Part shown: positions 1 to 8,772 of the stretch, one piece after another
How the letters are laid out: every line of letters begins with the position of its first letter
How positions within the stretch are numbered: the first letter of the stretch is position 1
NCBI GenBank assembly: GCA_002691685.1
Contig: NZIQ01000031.1
Span: 1 to 58,034 of the forward strand
Direction: 5' to 3'
Length of the DNA stretch: 58,034 nt
From: Flavobacteriaceae bacterium
GTDB lineage: Bacteria; Bacteroidota; Bacteroidia; Flavobacteriales; Flavobacteriaceae
Notes under the pieces: model-generated
Seen by the model: only the letters and a program-made list of their open reading frames with translations
Databases searched by the model: none
Told to the model about the DNA's origin: nothing
Made by a program: the position numbers and the translations under genes

Positions 1-1512
1 TCCTGGTAAAATTCGAAAAATTCCGCCTCCTTTATTATTTAATAAAATAATTCTAAAATTTGATTTTATATAGTTGCTCCAAAGCGCATTGATATCATAA
101 AAAAAGCTCAAATCACCAGTAATTAAAACCACAAATTTGTCTGGATCTGCTTGATGACCACCTATAGCCGTAGATGTGCTTCCTTCAATACCACTCGTTC
201 CTCTGTTGGAGTATACCACGCAAGTTTTATTCAGAGGCATGAGTTGAGAATATCGCACACTTGAAGAATTTGCTAAATGTAAATCAATAGCAGAAGGCAG
301 GTTTTTTTGAAGTGTGTAAAACACCCAAAAATCAGAAAATGGAATTTTAGAGATATAGTCCTCTCGCTTTGCTAAAAAGGTGTTTTTCTTCTCAAGCCAA
401 AATCCGCGATAGTCATTTTTGCAACGGACTTCTGCAATCATTGCTTTAAAAAAATATTCTGGAGTGCAATTTAAATGAGATGTCAAACAGTAAAAGGTAT
501 TCAATGCTTTATTTTTACCTAAATGCCAATGCTCTAGTGCTTTATATCTCCTCAGAAAAGTCTTAATTTTTTTAGATACAATCTGTCCGCCAATAGTTAA
601 GATTAATTCGGGTTGTAAATCTTTAAATTGCTCTTCAACATAAATGCTTTTTTCAATTGGAGCGATGATACTATCAATCGAATTGATAAAATTATCGTGA
701 AAACAATTTGAGGTTGTCTCTGAAAAGACCAAAATTGATTCGTCATCTGTTAATTCAAAAAGGAGTTGCTTTTCAATTTTTGTCGGCTGCCAACCACCGA
801 TAATAATCATTTTTTTCTTGTAACTCTTCCATGATTCTCTAATTTTTGAAGAAATCTCAAATGATTGCAAATCACTCTCATAAGTAGTCGCTGTTGGTTC
901 AGGGATAATGCTTGGCGGGTTCTCACTTATTCCATAAAGAGACTCCTCAAATGGAAAGTTTAGATGTACAGGGAGTTGCTTTGAATAAGACAGAGATATT
1001 GCCTTTTGAATAGCTTTATTGTTAAAACTTTCGATTTCCTCTTGTGATTTAGTCAATAAATGAGGGGCAAAAAGTTCAATCTCATTAGTTGCATGGCATA
1101 CATCCTGTTCAAGGGCCTCACAAAAGGCGACTAGCTTATTAAAAACACCATTTTGTTGTATTGTTTGCCCGTCTCCAATATCAATTTTATACGAAGGACG
1201 ATCGGCAGATGCTACTATAAGTGGAATTTGACTGTAATACGCTTCTGCAACTGCAGGATAATAGTTCAAGAGTGCACTTCCAGAAGTACAGATTAGTATT
1301 ACTGGTTTTTTCTTTTTTTTGGCTATACCCAAAGCAAAAAATCCTGCTGCCCTTTCGTCTACAATACTATAAGCATTAAAATTGTTATTAAGGGTAAAGC
1401 TCAATGCTAGTGGAGCATTTCTAGATCCCGGCGATATTACAACGTCTGTGATTTCGTTCTGCTTAGCAAGTTGCATAAATAAATATGCAGTTGGAATGTT
1501 GCTAAATTTCAT
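1..1512 (-). CDS. menD: MenD, SEPHCHC synthase (3' end outside window)
   Basis: Thiamine-diphosphate enzyme of menaquinone synthesis; it joins 2-oxoglutarate (after decarboxylation) to isochorismate, giving SEPHCHC, in the cytosol. I translated the minus strand from the ATG at 1512: the N-terminus carries SPGSRNAPL, the family hallmark, then VDERAAGFFALG and TSGSALLNYYPAV of the pyrimidine-binding domain. Near the left edge come RGTSGIEG and GDLSFFYDINAL, the diphosphate/Mg-binding region. About 504 codons are visible and the frame is still open at base 1, so the last few dozen residues are missing. It follows the isochorismate synthase gene after 32 bases on the same strand, matching consecutive pathway steps. 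Identification is secure. Confidence 0.95.
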   Translation of the reverse strand, partial: MKFSNIPTAYLFMQLAKQNEITDVVISPGSRNAPLALSFTLNNNFNAYSIVDERAAGFFALGIAKKKKKPVILICTSGSALLNYYPAVAEAYYSQIPLIVASADRPSYKIDIGDGQTIQQNGVFNKLVAFCEALEQDVCHATNEIELFAPHLLTKSQEEIESFNNKAIQKAISLSYSKQLPVHLNFPFEESLYGISENPPSIIPEPTATTYESDLQSFEISSKIRESWKSYKKKMIIIGGWQPTKIEKQLLFELTDDESILVFSETTSNCFHDNFINSIDSIIAPIEKSIYVEEQFKDLQPELILTIGGQIVSKKIKTFLRRYKALEHWHLGKNKALNTFYCLTSHLNCTPEYFFKAMIAEVRCKNDYRGFWLEKKNTFLAKREDYISKIPFSDFWVFYTLQKNLPSAIDLHLANSSSVRYSQLMPLNKTCVVYSNRGTSGIEGSTSTAIGGHQADPDKFVVLITGDLSFFYDINALWSNYIKSNFRIILLNNKGGGIFRILPG

Positions 1513-1544
1513 GATGCAAAGTTAGGAACTACTCCTATCTTCAC

Positions 1545-2576
1545 CTAACTCACATTTAAAATATCTAAGAGTGCCTTGGCTTTTTGATTGGTTTCATCAA
1601 ATTCTTCCGTGAGTATTGAACTTTGATTAAGTCCTCCACCGACAAAAAGAGAAACCTCTGAATCCTTTATTTTCATGCAGCGGAGATTGACGTAAAAAAA
1701 TGCTGAATGCCCATGAGTTATTCCTATATATCCCGTATACAACTCTCGATTATAGTTTTCGTGCTCTTCAATGAACGCTCTAGCCTTATGCCTTGGAAAA
1801 CCACATACCGCAGAGGTCGGATGTAAAATAGAAACAGCCTCTACTGCTTTTTGATTACTTTCGAATTCTGCCAAAAAATCAGTCTTTAAATGATAAAGGT
1901 GACCGTATTTAAAATTTGTCGTTTGCTCTTTATGATAGGATATCTGATGTTTTTTAAATTGATTTTCCAATTCATTTTGAACAATTTCTTGTTCTAAAAG
2001 TTCTTTTTCTCTCCATTGAGGCAACTGACCTTCAGCAGCAGTTGTTGTGCCGGCTAAAGCAGTGGTTTTCAACTTTGAATCTCGAACTTTAGCAAGTAAC
2101 TCGGGGGTTGCTCCTATCCAAATATCGAATAACGGATGATAGAGCATATACACAAAAGCATTATCAAATGAATTCATTAGGTGCCGAAAAAGAGAACACT
2201 GATCAACTCCAAGTGTTTGTTCAATTTTTCTGGAAATAACCACCTTTTGATTTCCCTCATTTAAGAAATTTTGAGCCTTTTTAAACAATTCTTTATATTG
2301 CTGAAAGTCTTCCTCAAAAGTCTCAGCATTGCTAGCTCTACATTTTTTACTTAACTCTTTTGCCGCTAAAATGATATGGTTAGAAGCACTAAATTCTACA
2401 CATTGTTGCCTATTGTCAAAAGTTTGTAGCTGTATTTTGCTTTTTATCTCTTGACCAAAACCTGATTGATAAATATGAACTGTAGTACTCTTTGGGTGTT
2501 TACAAACCAGAAATGGTTGTTTTTCTTCAAAAGCCTTATACAAACAATCTCTTAATACTCGAGTCGAATAGTTCAT
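1545..2576 (-). CDS. menF: Isochorismate synthase (MenF/EntC family)
   Basis: Converts chorismate to isochorismate, the committed step toward menaquinone. The 343-residue protein has the chorismate-binding fold: TALAGTT near residue 172, HPTSAVCGFPRHKA near residue 255, then NYNRELYTGYIGI and a C-terminal FVGGGL motif. It is somewhat shorter than proteobacterial MenF because the N-terminal region is reduced, which is common in Bacteroidota. Its product is the substrate of MenD, encoded immediately downstream, and the hotdog thioesterase gene lies 8 bases upstream, so the three are probably one transcript. Anthranilate or aminodeoxychorismate synthase is less likely because of the menD neighbour. 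Confidence 0.92.
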   Translation of the reverse strand: MNYSTRVLRDCLYKAFEEKQPFLVCKHPKSTTVHIYQSGFGQEIKSKIQLQTFDNRQQCVEFSASNHIILAAKELSKKCRASNAETFEEDFQQYKELFKKAQNFLNEGNQKVVISRKIEQTLGVDQCSLFRHLMNSFDNAFVYMLYHPLFDIWIGATPELLAKVRDSKLKTTALAGTTTAAEGQLPQWREKELLEQEIVQNELENQFKKHQISYHKEQTTNFKYGHLYHLKTDFLAEFESNQKAVEAVSILHPTSAVCGFPRHKARAFIEEHENYNRELYTGYIGITHGHSAFFYVNLRCMKIKDSEVSLFVGGGLNQSSILTEEFDETNQKAKALLDILNVS

Positions 2577-2584
2577 TTAATGAA

Positions 2585-3001
2585 TCACCTTCTTTTGAGA
2601 CATATAGTAGATAATTTACACTTTGAGATCAAGCGATCATCCTCATCTCTCACCTCTATATCCAAAAGCTGCAGTGTCTTTCCTTTATGTGTTAAAATTG
2701 CTTTTGCCTGAATAACTCCATGGGTGACACTCTTAAGATGATTTGCAGAGATTTCAATTCCTCGAATTACAGTGTCATTAGAACCAAGAAGCAAATGAGA
2801 GGCCGCACTTCCTACAGTTTCGGCTAATGCAACAGTCGCTCCTCCATGCAATACGCCATCTGGTTGATGTACTTTTGGAGTTACGGGCATTGTAGCCGTT
2901 AAAAAGTCGTTACCAACATCGACGTATTCAATTTCTAAGGTTTGCATCAAAGTATTGTTACTTGAAGCATTTAGTCTTTGCAACACCTCTACTTTATTCA
3001 T
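2585..3001 (-). CDS. Hotdog-fold acyl-CoA thioesterase, probably DHNA-CoA hydrolase
   Basis: A 138-residue PaaI/YdiI-type thioesterase. The helix segment HGGATVALAETVGSAAS (around residues 52-68) holds the typical His-Gly-Gly and the downstream acidic residue that activates water. Members of this family hydrolyse 1,4-dihydroxy-2-naphthoyl-CoA in menaquinone synthesis, and the position next to menF and menD supports that role; this is inference from context, since the family also includes phenylacetyl-CoA thioesterases. It overlaps the 3' end of the upstream secreted-protein gene by 8 bases, so the two are probably translated from the same message. Confidence 0.85.
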   Translation of the reverse strand: MNKVEVLQRLNASSNNTLMQTLEIEYVDVGNDFLTATMPVTPKVHQPDGVLHGGATVALAETVGSAASHLLLGSNDTVIRGIEISANHLKSVTHGVIQAKAILTHKGKTLQLLDIEVRDEDDRLISKCKLSTICLKRR

Positions 3002-3935
3002 TTGTTAAGTCTTGATTGTCAGAATAGTAAGTTATCACTCTTGTAGTATAGTCTAATAGTGGCAACTCTATTTTCTTTACCCAATTTGGAGGGTCATGTC
3101 CATCGAACTGAAAAGAATAACTGACCTTGCTTTTATTTCCCTGGCTGTCAGTTTTTTCAACATAATCTAGAACGCCATCAAGGTAGTAATACTCATTTTG
3201 CTCTTCAAGCTCATAATTCTCTTCTTCAGCAGCATCAAAACCCACTACTGTAAGATAAAAGAGCATTTCTGATTTTAGGGTGCCGTCAGGATTAAAAAGC
3301 TTTTGTTTCTTTTCTCCAAATTCATTGGTCGTAATTTCTTCTGCAATGAATTTTTCAAGAGTCATTTCATCTTCCTTGTAAACCTTTATCTTTTGTTCTG
3401 TAGTGTCATTAGATATTACTTTATACACCATTAAGGAATCAACTCTTTCTTCATAAACAATTTCGGTAGAATTAGCGATGGATTGAGGCCCACCAATTCT
3501 TATACCAACTTCTCTTTGAAGGCTATCTAAAATTGTTGAGTAATAACTCATTAAATCACCGTCAAAATAGTAGACATATTCTATGAGTTCCTGAACAGAG
3601 TCTAGAGGTTTATAGTTGAAAGTGTGATAATAAGTTTTAGTGTAGTCTAAAGAATCACCTACGAAATACTCAATATTCTTTTGACTTAAGGTGTCGTTTA
3701 CGAAATGAAAACTAATGTTTTCAAATTCTTTTTCTCCATAAGACGTTTTGACATTGGTTAATGTGCCCTCCGGATTGAACTCCAATAGTATGGAGCCGAA
3801 CTTGGTAAACAACTCACAACTTTTCACAGGGCCGACTAAGTCATAATCTGCAGTGGTAAGGGTAAAGAAATTTTTTTGACCATACCCTAGGGTCATAAAT
3901 ACTGCTGTAAACCATAAAGTCCACCACGTTCTCAT
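2994..3935 (-). CDS. Secreted protein of unknown function
   Basis: I do not recognise a family. The 313 residues begin with a plausible signal peptide (MRTWWTLWFTAVFMTLGYGQ, cleavage near residue 19-20), so the protein is probably exported. The rest is rich in Tyr, Asp and Glu, with short recurring strand patterns such as NPEGTL and NPDGTLKSEM that resemble the YD/RHS-like beta repeats seen in many Bacteroidota secreted proteins. There is no lipobox and no transmembrane segment after the signal. It overlaps the thioesterase gene by 8 bases and starts 15 bases after the hydroxyproline operon ends, so it may simply be carried between two operons. Confidence 0.75.
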   Translation of the reverse strand: MRTWWTLWFTAVFMTLGYGQKNFFTLTTADYDLVGPVKSCELFTKFGSILLEFNPEGTLTNVKTSYGEKEFENISFHFVNDTLSQKNIEYFVGDSLDYTKTYYHTFNYKPLDSVQELIEYVYYFDGDLMSYYSTILDSLQREVGIRIGGPQSIANSTEIVYEERVDSLMVYKVISNDTTEQKIKVYKEDEMTLEKFIAEEITTNEFGEKKQKLFNPDGTLKSEMLFYLTVVGFDAAEEENYELEEQNEYYYLDGVLDYVEKTDSQGNKSKVSYSFQFDGHDPPNWVKKIELPLLDYTTRVITYYSDNQDLTNE

Positions 3936-3949
3936 AATGTAAAATTAGC

Positions 3950-5212
3950 CTAAAAACGATTGAGGACAAAGGGAGACAGGGATATTTCTGTTTTCTGTTC
4001 CAATAAAACAGCTGTGGTCATCTTTCCTGCAGCCGGTCCAATACTCCATCCCATCATAGCTCCACCCGTATTAACTACAATACGAGGATCCTTAGAAACT
4101 CCTATGTAGGGAAGACCGTCAGGAGACAATGGCCTAAGACCGCAACGCACCTTATCAAGCTTAAAATCGTTTACAGAAAGGCCTTGATAATACTGCTCAG
4201 CCGACTCCGCGATAGCTGAAACTCTTAGTTTATTGATGTTGTGATTAATTCCAGAGAGCTCCATAGTACCTGAAAAACGAATTATATCTTTAAAAGGACT
4301 TACAGCGACCTTAGATTCTAATAGAAGTGCTGGAAACGCTATGTGATTTGATTTAGGTGTTTGAATCGCATAGCCCTTACCCGCTTCTAATAAAATAGAA
4401 TCTCCAGCTGATTTTAACAGACGGTTCGCTTGAGCTCCTGTGGTAATGGCCACTTTATCAAAGGAATAACCTTCACCTGAGTCTGTATAAAACCTAACCT
4501 CTGCTCTATTTAAATCGATGGCCTCCACTTTATTTTCAACTAAATTGAAGTTTTGATGTGCCATCAAATAAGCCCACATTTTTGACATGAATTCTATGGG
4601 ATTCGTGCTCACATCGCTGTAATAGCGCACTGCTCCTAATACTGAAGGATGAATATGTGGTTCTATTTTCTTTAAAGCCTCATGTTCGAGTAGTTCTGAT
4701 TTTATGCCAAATTCAGAAGCCCTATGTGAAACTTCAAGCTCCTCATCTCCTACTTCCTTAGTTTTGTATATCATCAATAATCCCCTATCTCTGTATTGAA
4801 AATCTCCAATTTCATTGGAACTCAATATTTCTTGAAAAAGCTCTTTACTATAAAGATTAATCTGAGCAATTTCTGGTATGGCATAATCGACATGCTTGTT
4901 ATTGGAATGCTTGGCGAAGTTAAATCCCCATTTTATCAAATTTGCACTCAAACGAGGCTTGATGTAAAAAGGACTTTTTCGCTGAAACATCATTTTGAGT
5001 CCGGATGCGAATAAACTTGGAGAAGACAATGGAATAATATGGCTTGGAGTCAAATATCCAGCATTCACATAAGAAGCCCCAAATGGAACTTCTTTTTCAT
5101 TTTCTTTATTTGGTTTGTGAGGTTCGAACAATTCAACTTGCACTCCTGCTTTTAATAAATAATACGAGGTGCACAATCCACTTATTCCACCTCCAATTAC
5201 AGCAACCTTCAT
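3950..5212 (-). CDS. FAD-dependent D-hydroxyproline dehydrogenase (DadA-like)
   Basis: A 420-residue FAD oxidoreductase of the DAO/DadA family. The N-terminus has the dinucleotide-binding GGGISGLCTSYYLLKAG fold, and the C-terminus has the GLRPLSPDGLPYIG and NTGGAMMGWSIGPAAGK motifs that close over the flavin. In hydroxyproline operons this enzyme oxidises cis-4-hydroxy-D-proline to 1-pyrroline-4-hydroxy-2-carboxylate, passing electrons to the respiratory chain. The gene lies 9 bases after the epimerase gene, with the aldehyde dehydrogenase and deaminase genes upstream, which favours this substrate over D-alanine. Substrate assignment is from context; the fold assignment is from sequence. Confidence 0.87.
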   Translation of the reverse strand: MKVAVIGGGISGLCTSYYLLKAGVQVELFEPHKPNKENEKEVPFGASYVNAGYLTPSHIIPLSSPSLFASGLKMMFQRKSPFYIKPRLSANLIKWGFNFAKHSNNKHVDYAIPEIAQINLYSKELFQEILSSNEIGDFQYRDRGLLMIYKTKEVGDEELEVSHRASEFGIKSELLEHEALKKIEPHIHPSVLGAVRYYSDVSTNPIEFMSKMWAYLMAHQNFNLVENKVEAIDLNRAEVRFYTDSGEGYSFDKVAITTGAQANRLLKSAGDSILLEAGKGYAIQTPKSNHIAFPALLLESKVAVSPFKDIIRFSGTMELSGINHNINKLRVSAIAESAEQYYQGLSVNDFKLDKVRCGLRPLSPDGLPYIGVSKDPRIVVNTGGAMMGWSIGPAAGKMTTAVLLEQKTEISLSPFVLNRF

Positions 5213-5221
5213 AATATTACA

Positions 5222-6220
5222 CTATATCACTTGAAATCCAAAAGCATATGGATCATCATTTGGATTAATCGTTATGGTATTTTCGCCATAGCATTTAGCC
5301 CAACCTTTAATAGAGGGAATAATCGCCTTGTAATCTCCAACCTTGGTTTCAGAGATGATTTCTCCCTCAAATGTGGAGTTAATGATACTCTCATGAATAA
5401 ATTGTCCTCCTTTTTTTAACCATCCCTTACTGTACCATTGGGCCATTCGCGCTGAAGTACCAGTGCCACATGGGGATCGGTCTATAGCTTTATCACCATA
5501 AAATACTGCATTTCGGGCCGTTGCTCCTTCAGATGGAGCTCCTGTCCACAAAACATGCGAAACCCCATGTATAGAATCATCTTCTGGATGTACAAATCGA
5601 TTGGGATAATCCGCATTGATTTGTGCCCTTATTCTTTTGGCATGCATAATCAAATCAGAGGCTGAAAAATGCTCTAAACCCCTAAAATTGGCTTGAGGAT
5701 CAAAAATGGCATAGAAATTTCCACCATAAGAAACATCAAATTGCAGTTCACCAAAGTATTCGTCTGTTATAGCTAATGCCTCTGAATGCAAAAAACTAGC
5801 AACGTTTTCAATTTTTACCCAATCTACTTTACCAGCATTCATCTCATAATTGACTTTAATCATTCCTGCTGGAACTTCAATTCGCAACGTTCCTTCATTT
5901 TTAGGCCTAATTATACCGTGCTCCAGTCCTAAAGTTACCGTGCCTATGGTACCATGACCGCACATTGGTAAACAACCGCTGGTCTCGATGAATAAGATGC
6001 CAAAATCGACTTCTTCAGCACTACTTGGATAGATAAAACTACCGCTCATCATGTCGTGGCCGCGTGGTTCAAACATCAAACCTCTACGAATGTGATCATG
6101 ATTTTGTACAAAATCAATGCGCTTTTCAGACATACGCTCTCCCTTGAGCTCTGGATGATTATTTGTAACTAAACGAACTGGATTTCCGCAAGTGTGTCCA
6201 TCAAAACATTTGAATTTCAT
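5222..6220 (-). CDS. 4-hydroxyproline 2-epimerase (proline racemase family)
   Basis: Inverts C2 of trans-4-hydroxy-L-proline to give cis-4-hydroxy-D-proline, the first catabolic step. The 332-residue protein keeps both catalytic cysteines: Cys87 in LPMCGHGT and Cys251 in RSPCGTGTSARMA. Two cysteines indicate an epimerase or racemase; the related 3-hydroxyproline dehydratases have Thr at the second site. The neighbours (D-amino-acid dehydrogenase, pyrroline deaminase homologue, semialdehyde dehydrogenase) point to hydroxyproline rather than proline. Its start codon overlaps the stop of the aldehyde dehydrogenase gene by four bases, showing translational coupling. Confidence 0.92.
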   Translation of the reverse strand: MKFKCFDGHTCGNPVRLVTNNHPELKGERMSEKRIDFVQNHDHIRRGLMFEPRGHDMMSGSFIYPSSAEEVDFGILFIETSGCLPMCGHGTIGTVTLGLEHGIIRPKNEGTLRIEVPAGMIKVNYEMNAGKVDWVKIENVASFLHSEALAITDEYFGELQFDVSYGGNFYAIFDPQANFRGLEHFSASDLIMHAKRIRAQINADYPNRFVHPEDDSIHGVSHVLWTGAPSEGATARNAVFYGDKAIDRSPCGTGTSARMAQWYSKGWLKKGGQFIHESIINSTFEGEIISETKVGDYKAIIPSIKGWAKCYGENTITINPNDDPYAFGFQVI

Positions 6221-7812
6221 AAAATAGATTCATTGTTAAATTTAGAATTCACCCTTCTCATTTTCATTGTATTATTCTTATTGTGCAGTGTTTCAGGCAG
6301 TATGGTTTCTGGACAGTTCTGATAACTCAAAGGACGCAACCAGCGCTGAATACTATCCACACCAACGGCAGTGTACCTAGGATCAGTGGTTGAGGGATAG
6401 GGTCCACCGTGAAGCATAGACTCGCATACTTCTACTCCGGTTGGTACCCCATTAAAAATTAAACGGCCAACCTTGTGTGCGAGCATTCTTATTTCACGTT
6501 CAAATGTCTTGAATTCATCTTCCTCTCCTAGAATAGAACCTGTTAACTGTCCGTCGAGTGAACATATCATATTAAACAAGTCATCACGATGTTCTAGCTC
6601 GATAATTAGAGAAAATACGCCAAACACTTCCTCGTGAAGTTCTGGATTTTCTATAAAGTTCTTTGCGCTGACTTTAGCCAATACTTTTTCTCCATTAATA
6701 TTGTTTTCTGCACTATTTACTAAATATGATCCTGACAATAATTGCACCCCTTTTTGCGCCAGTAATTTGGCTTTGTTTTTTTGAAAATTATCAAAAATTG
6801 AAGGGTGTAACATGCAACTATCTACTGTATCATTCAATGATTGTCTCAAATCAGAAATAAAGGCATTGCTGTTTTCATCTTTAAAGAGAATGAGCAGTCC
6901 TGGATTCGTGCAAAATTGCCCTGCAGCAAGCGCCATTGAAGCGGCGATTGATGTAGTCCAATGCTCTTTGTTTTCTATTGCTTTTGGCAAAATAATTAAT
7001 GGATTGACTGAACCCATTTCAGCAAAAACAGGTATAGGGGTTTTACGCTTTGAAGCTAAGTCAAATAAAGCTCTACCTCCTTTTAAGCTCCCTGTGAAAC
7101 CCACTCCTTTAATTGCTGGATGCGAGACTAAAAGTTGGCCTTCCTGATGCGTGTTTGAATTGAGATGTGAAAAAACACCCTCAGGCATTTCGGTGAATTT
7201 AGCCGCTTTTAAAATGGCTAATGCAACCAGACTTGAAGTTACCGCGTGCATAGGATGTGCTTTAAGTACAACGGTACAACCCGCAGCCAAGGCAGAAGCC
7301 GTATCACCTCCTGCTGTGGAATAGGCCAATGGGAAATTACTCGAACCAAAAACAGCAATAGGGCCAATCGGAATACTGAGCTTGCGCAAATCTGGTTTTG
7401 GCATAGGTTGGCGCTCTTCATCTGCCGTATCAATCTTCAAATTTAAATGTTCTTCTTTTCTGATGTGGTTGGCGTAGGATCTTAACTGAAAACAAGTTCT
7501 ACCTAATTCACCATTCGCTCTTCCTTGGGGTAGACCACTTTCACTGCAATAGACTTTTACGATATCTTCTTTAATGGCCTCTATTTCAATGGCTATAGCC
7601 TCTAAAAAAGCAGCACGTCTAGAACCATTTAATTCGGCGTAGTCATAAAAGGCTTTTTCTGCTAGTTGAGCGGCAATGTTTATCTCATCTTCAGTAGCCG
7701 TATATAGCCTATACTGATTGTCTTTTAATTCTTTAGGATTAAGGGTAGAAAAAGTATTTCCGAGTTGACTCGTTTGAAATCCGATATAATTGGGGCCTAT
7801 TTGATCAATCAT
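6217..7812 (-). CDS. 2-oxoglutarate semialdehyde dehydrogenase (aldehyde dehydrogenase family)
   Basis: Oxidises 2,5-dioxopentanoate to 2-oxoglutarate with NAD(P)+, the last step of the hydroxyproline route. The 531 residues show the aldehyde dehydrogenase fold: GSSNFPLAYSTAGGDTASAL for cofactor binding, general base Glu265 in FAEMGSVNP, and nucleophile Cys301 in AAGQFCTNPG. The GQFCTNPG form is typical of the oxoglutarate semialdehyde branch. A short tail after residue 510 is poorly conserved. The gene is tightly packed: 3 bases after the deaminase gene and overlapping the epimerase start by 4. The identical product arises in some pentose or uronate pathways, but the neighbours favour hydroxyproline. 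Confidence 0.9.
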   Translation of the reverse strand: MIDQIGPNYIGFQTSQLGNTFSTLNPKELKDNQYRLYTATEDEINIAAQLAEKAFYDYAELNGSRRAAFLEAIAIEIEAIKEDIVKVYCSESGLPQGRANGELGRTCFQLRSYANHIRKEEHLNLKIDTADEERQPMPKPDLRKLSIPIGPIAVFGSSNFPLAYSTAGGDTASALAAGCTVVLKAHPMHAVTSSLVALAILKAAKFTEMPEGVFSHLNSNTHQEGQLLVSHPAIKGVGFTGSLKGGRALFDLASKRKTPIPVFAEMGSVNPLIILPKAIENKEHWTTSIAASMALAAGQFCTNPGLLILFKDENSNAFISDLRQSLNDTVDSCMLHPSIFDNFQKNKAKLLAQKGVQLLSGSYLVNSAENNINGEKVLAKVSAKNFIENPELHEEVFGVFSLIIELEHRDDLFNMICSLDGQLTGSILGEEDEFKTFEREIRMLAHKVGRLIFNGVPTGVEVCESMLHGGPYPSTTDPRYTAVGVDSIQRWLRPLSYQNCPETILPETLHNKNNTMKMRRVNSKFNNESIL

Positions 7813-7815
7813 GAG

Positions 7816-8709
7816 TTATAATTTAGGTCTTATTTGAAGTTGTTGTTCGATAATATGAAATACTTCTTCTCTTCGAGATCCTATTAAATTTAATCTCGGT
7901 GGTCGAACAATTTCGCTTCCTAAACCTGTGGCCACTTCTGCCAATTTAATATTTTGAACTAATTGTGGATCAATATCTAACTCTAACAATGGCATAAACC
8001 AACGATAAAGCTCTCTTGAAGTTTTTAAATCTCCATTCAGCGCAGCATGATAAATCGCAACGGTTTCTTTGGGAAACGCGCAAACTAAACCTGCTACCCA
8101 TCCATCAGCGCCTAATAGTAAACTTTCTAAGGCCAAGGTGTCTACCCCGCACAAAATAGAAAGATCATCTCCAAATGCATTTCTGAGTCTTGTCACATTA
8201 GAAACATCACGCGTTGATTCTTTAACAGCCTTTACATTTTGGAGTTTTAGTAGGCGCTCAAACATCTCGATCGTCACCTCAATTTTGTAATCTACTGGAT
8301 TGTTGTAAATCATAATGGGCAAGCTGGTGCTATTGGCAATTGTTTCAAAATACACCAAGGTTTCGTGATCCGTAGATTTATAGCGCATTGGCGGTAGAAC
8401 CATTAAACCATCTGCTCCGTGTTTTTCGGCGAGTTGAACCGCTTTAATGGCATTTTTAGTTGACGATTCTGCAATGTTCATCACTACAGGACAACGCCCA
8501 TTGGTAACCTCTTTCACAAAAACGAGCAACTCATTTTTTTCGTCTTGCTCTAGCGTACTCACTTCGCCGAGACTTCCAGCTAAAATAATTCCGTGGACTC
8601 CAGCGCTGATTTGAACCTCTGTATTTTTTTCAATAAGTTTAAAATCTAGACTTAAATCGGTATTGAATTTGGTCGTAACAGCGGGCATAACTCCTTTCCA
8701 ATGCATCAT
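7816..8709 (-). CDS. 1-pyrroline-4-hydroxy-2-carboxylate deaminase (DapA family)
   Basis: A DapA/NAL-superfamily TIM-barrel lyase. The Schiff-base lysine lies in KAVKESTRD, the partner tyrosine in PIMIYNNPVDY, and the oxoacid-binding GSLGEVSTL loop is near the N-terminus. Homologues in hydroxyproline operons remove ammonia from 1-pyrroline-4-hydroxy-2-carboxylate to form 2-oxoglutarate semialdehyde. It is probably the first gene of the operon. The reading frame is open back to 8766, but I place the start at the ATG at 8709 (MMHWKGVMPA), because the added residues do not fit the family and would overlap the divergent promoter region of the peptidase gene. Dihydrodipicolinate synthase proper is unlikely given the context. 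Confidence 0.87.
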   Translation of the reverse strand: MMHWKGVMPAVTTKFNTDLSLDFKLIEKNTEVQISAGVHGIILAGSLGEVSTLEQDEKNELLVFVKEVTNGRCPVVMNIAESSTKNAIKAVQLAEKHGADGLMVLPPMRYKSTDHETLVYFETIANSTSLPIMIYNNPVDYKIEVTIEMFERLLKLQNVKAVKESTRDVSNVTRLRNAFGDDLSILCGVDTLALESLLLGADGWVAGLVCAFPKETVAIYHAALNGDLKTSRELYRWFMPLLELDIDPQLVQNIKLAEVATGLGSEIVRPPRLNLIGSRREEVFHIIEQQLQIRPKL

Positions 8710-8772
8710 GTGTAAAATTTTATCAAAAGGTACTATTTTATAGTATTTTTGAAAAATACACAACACGAAATT

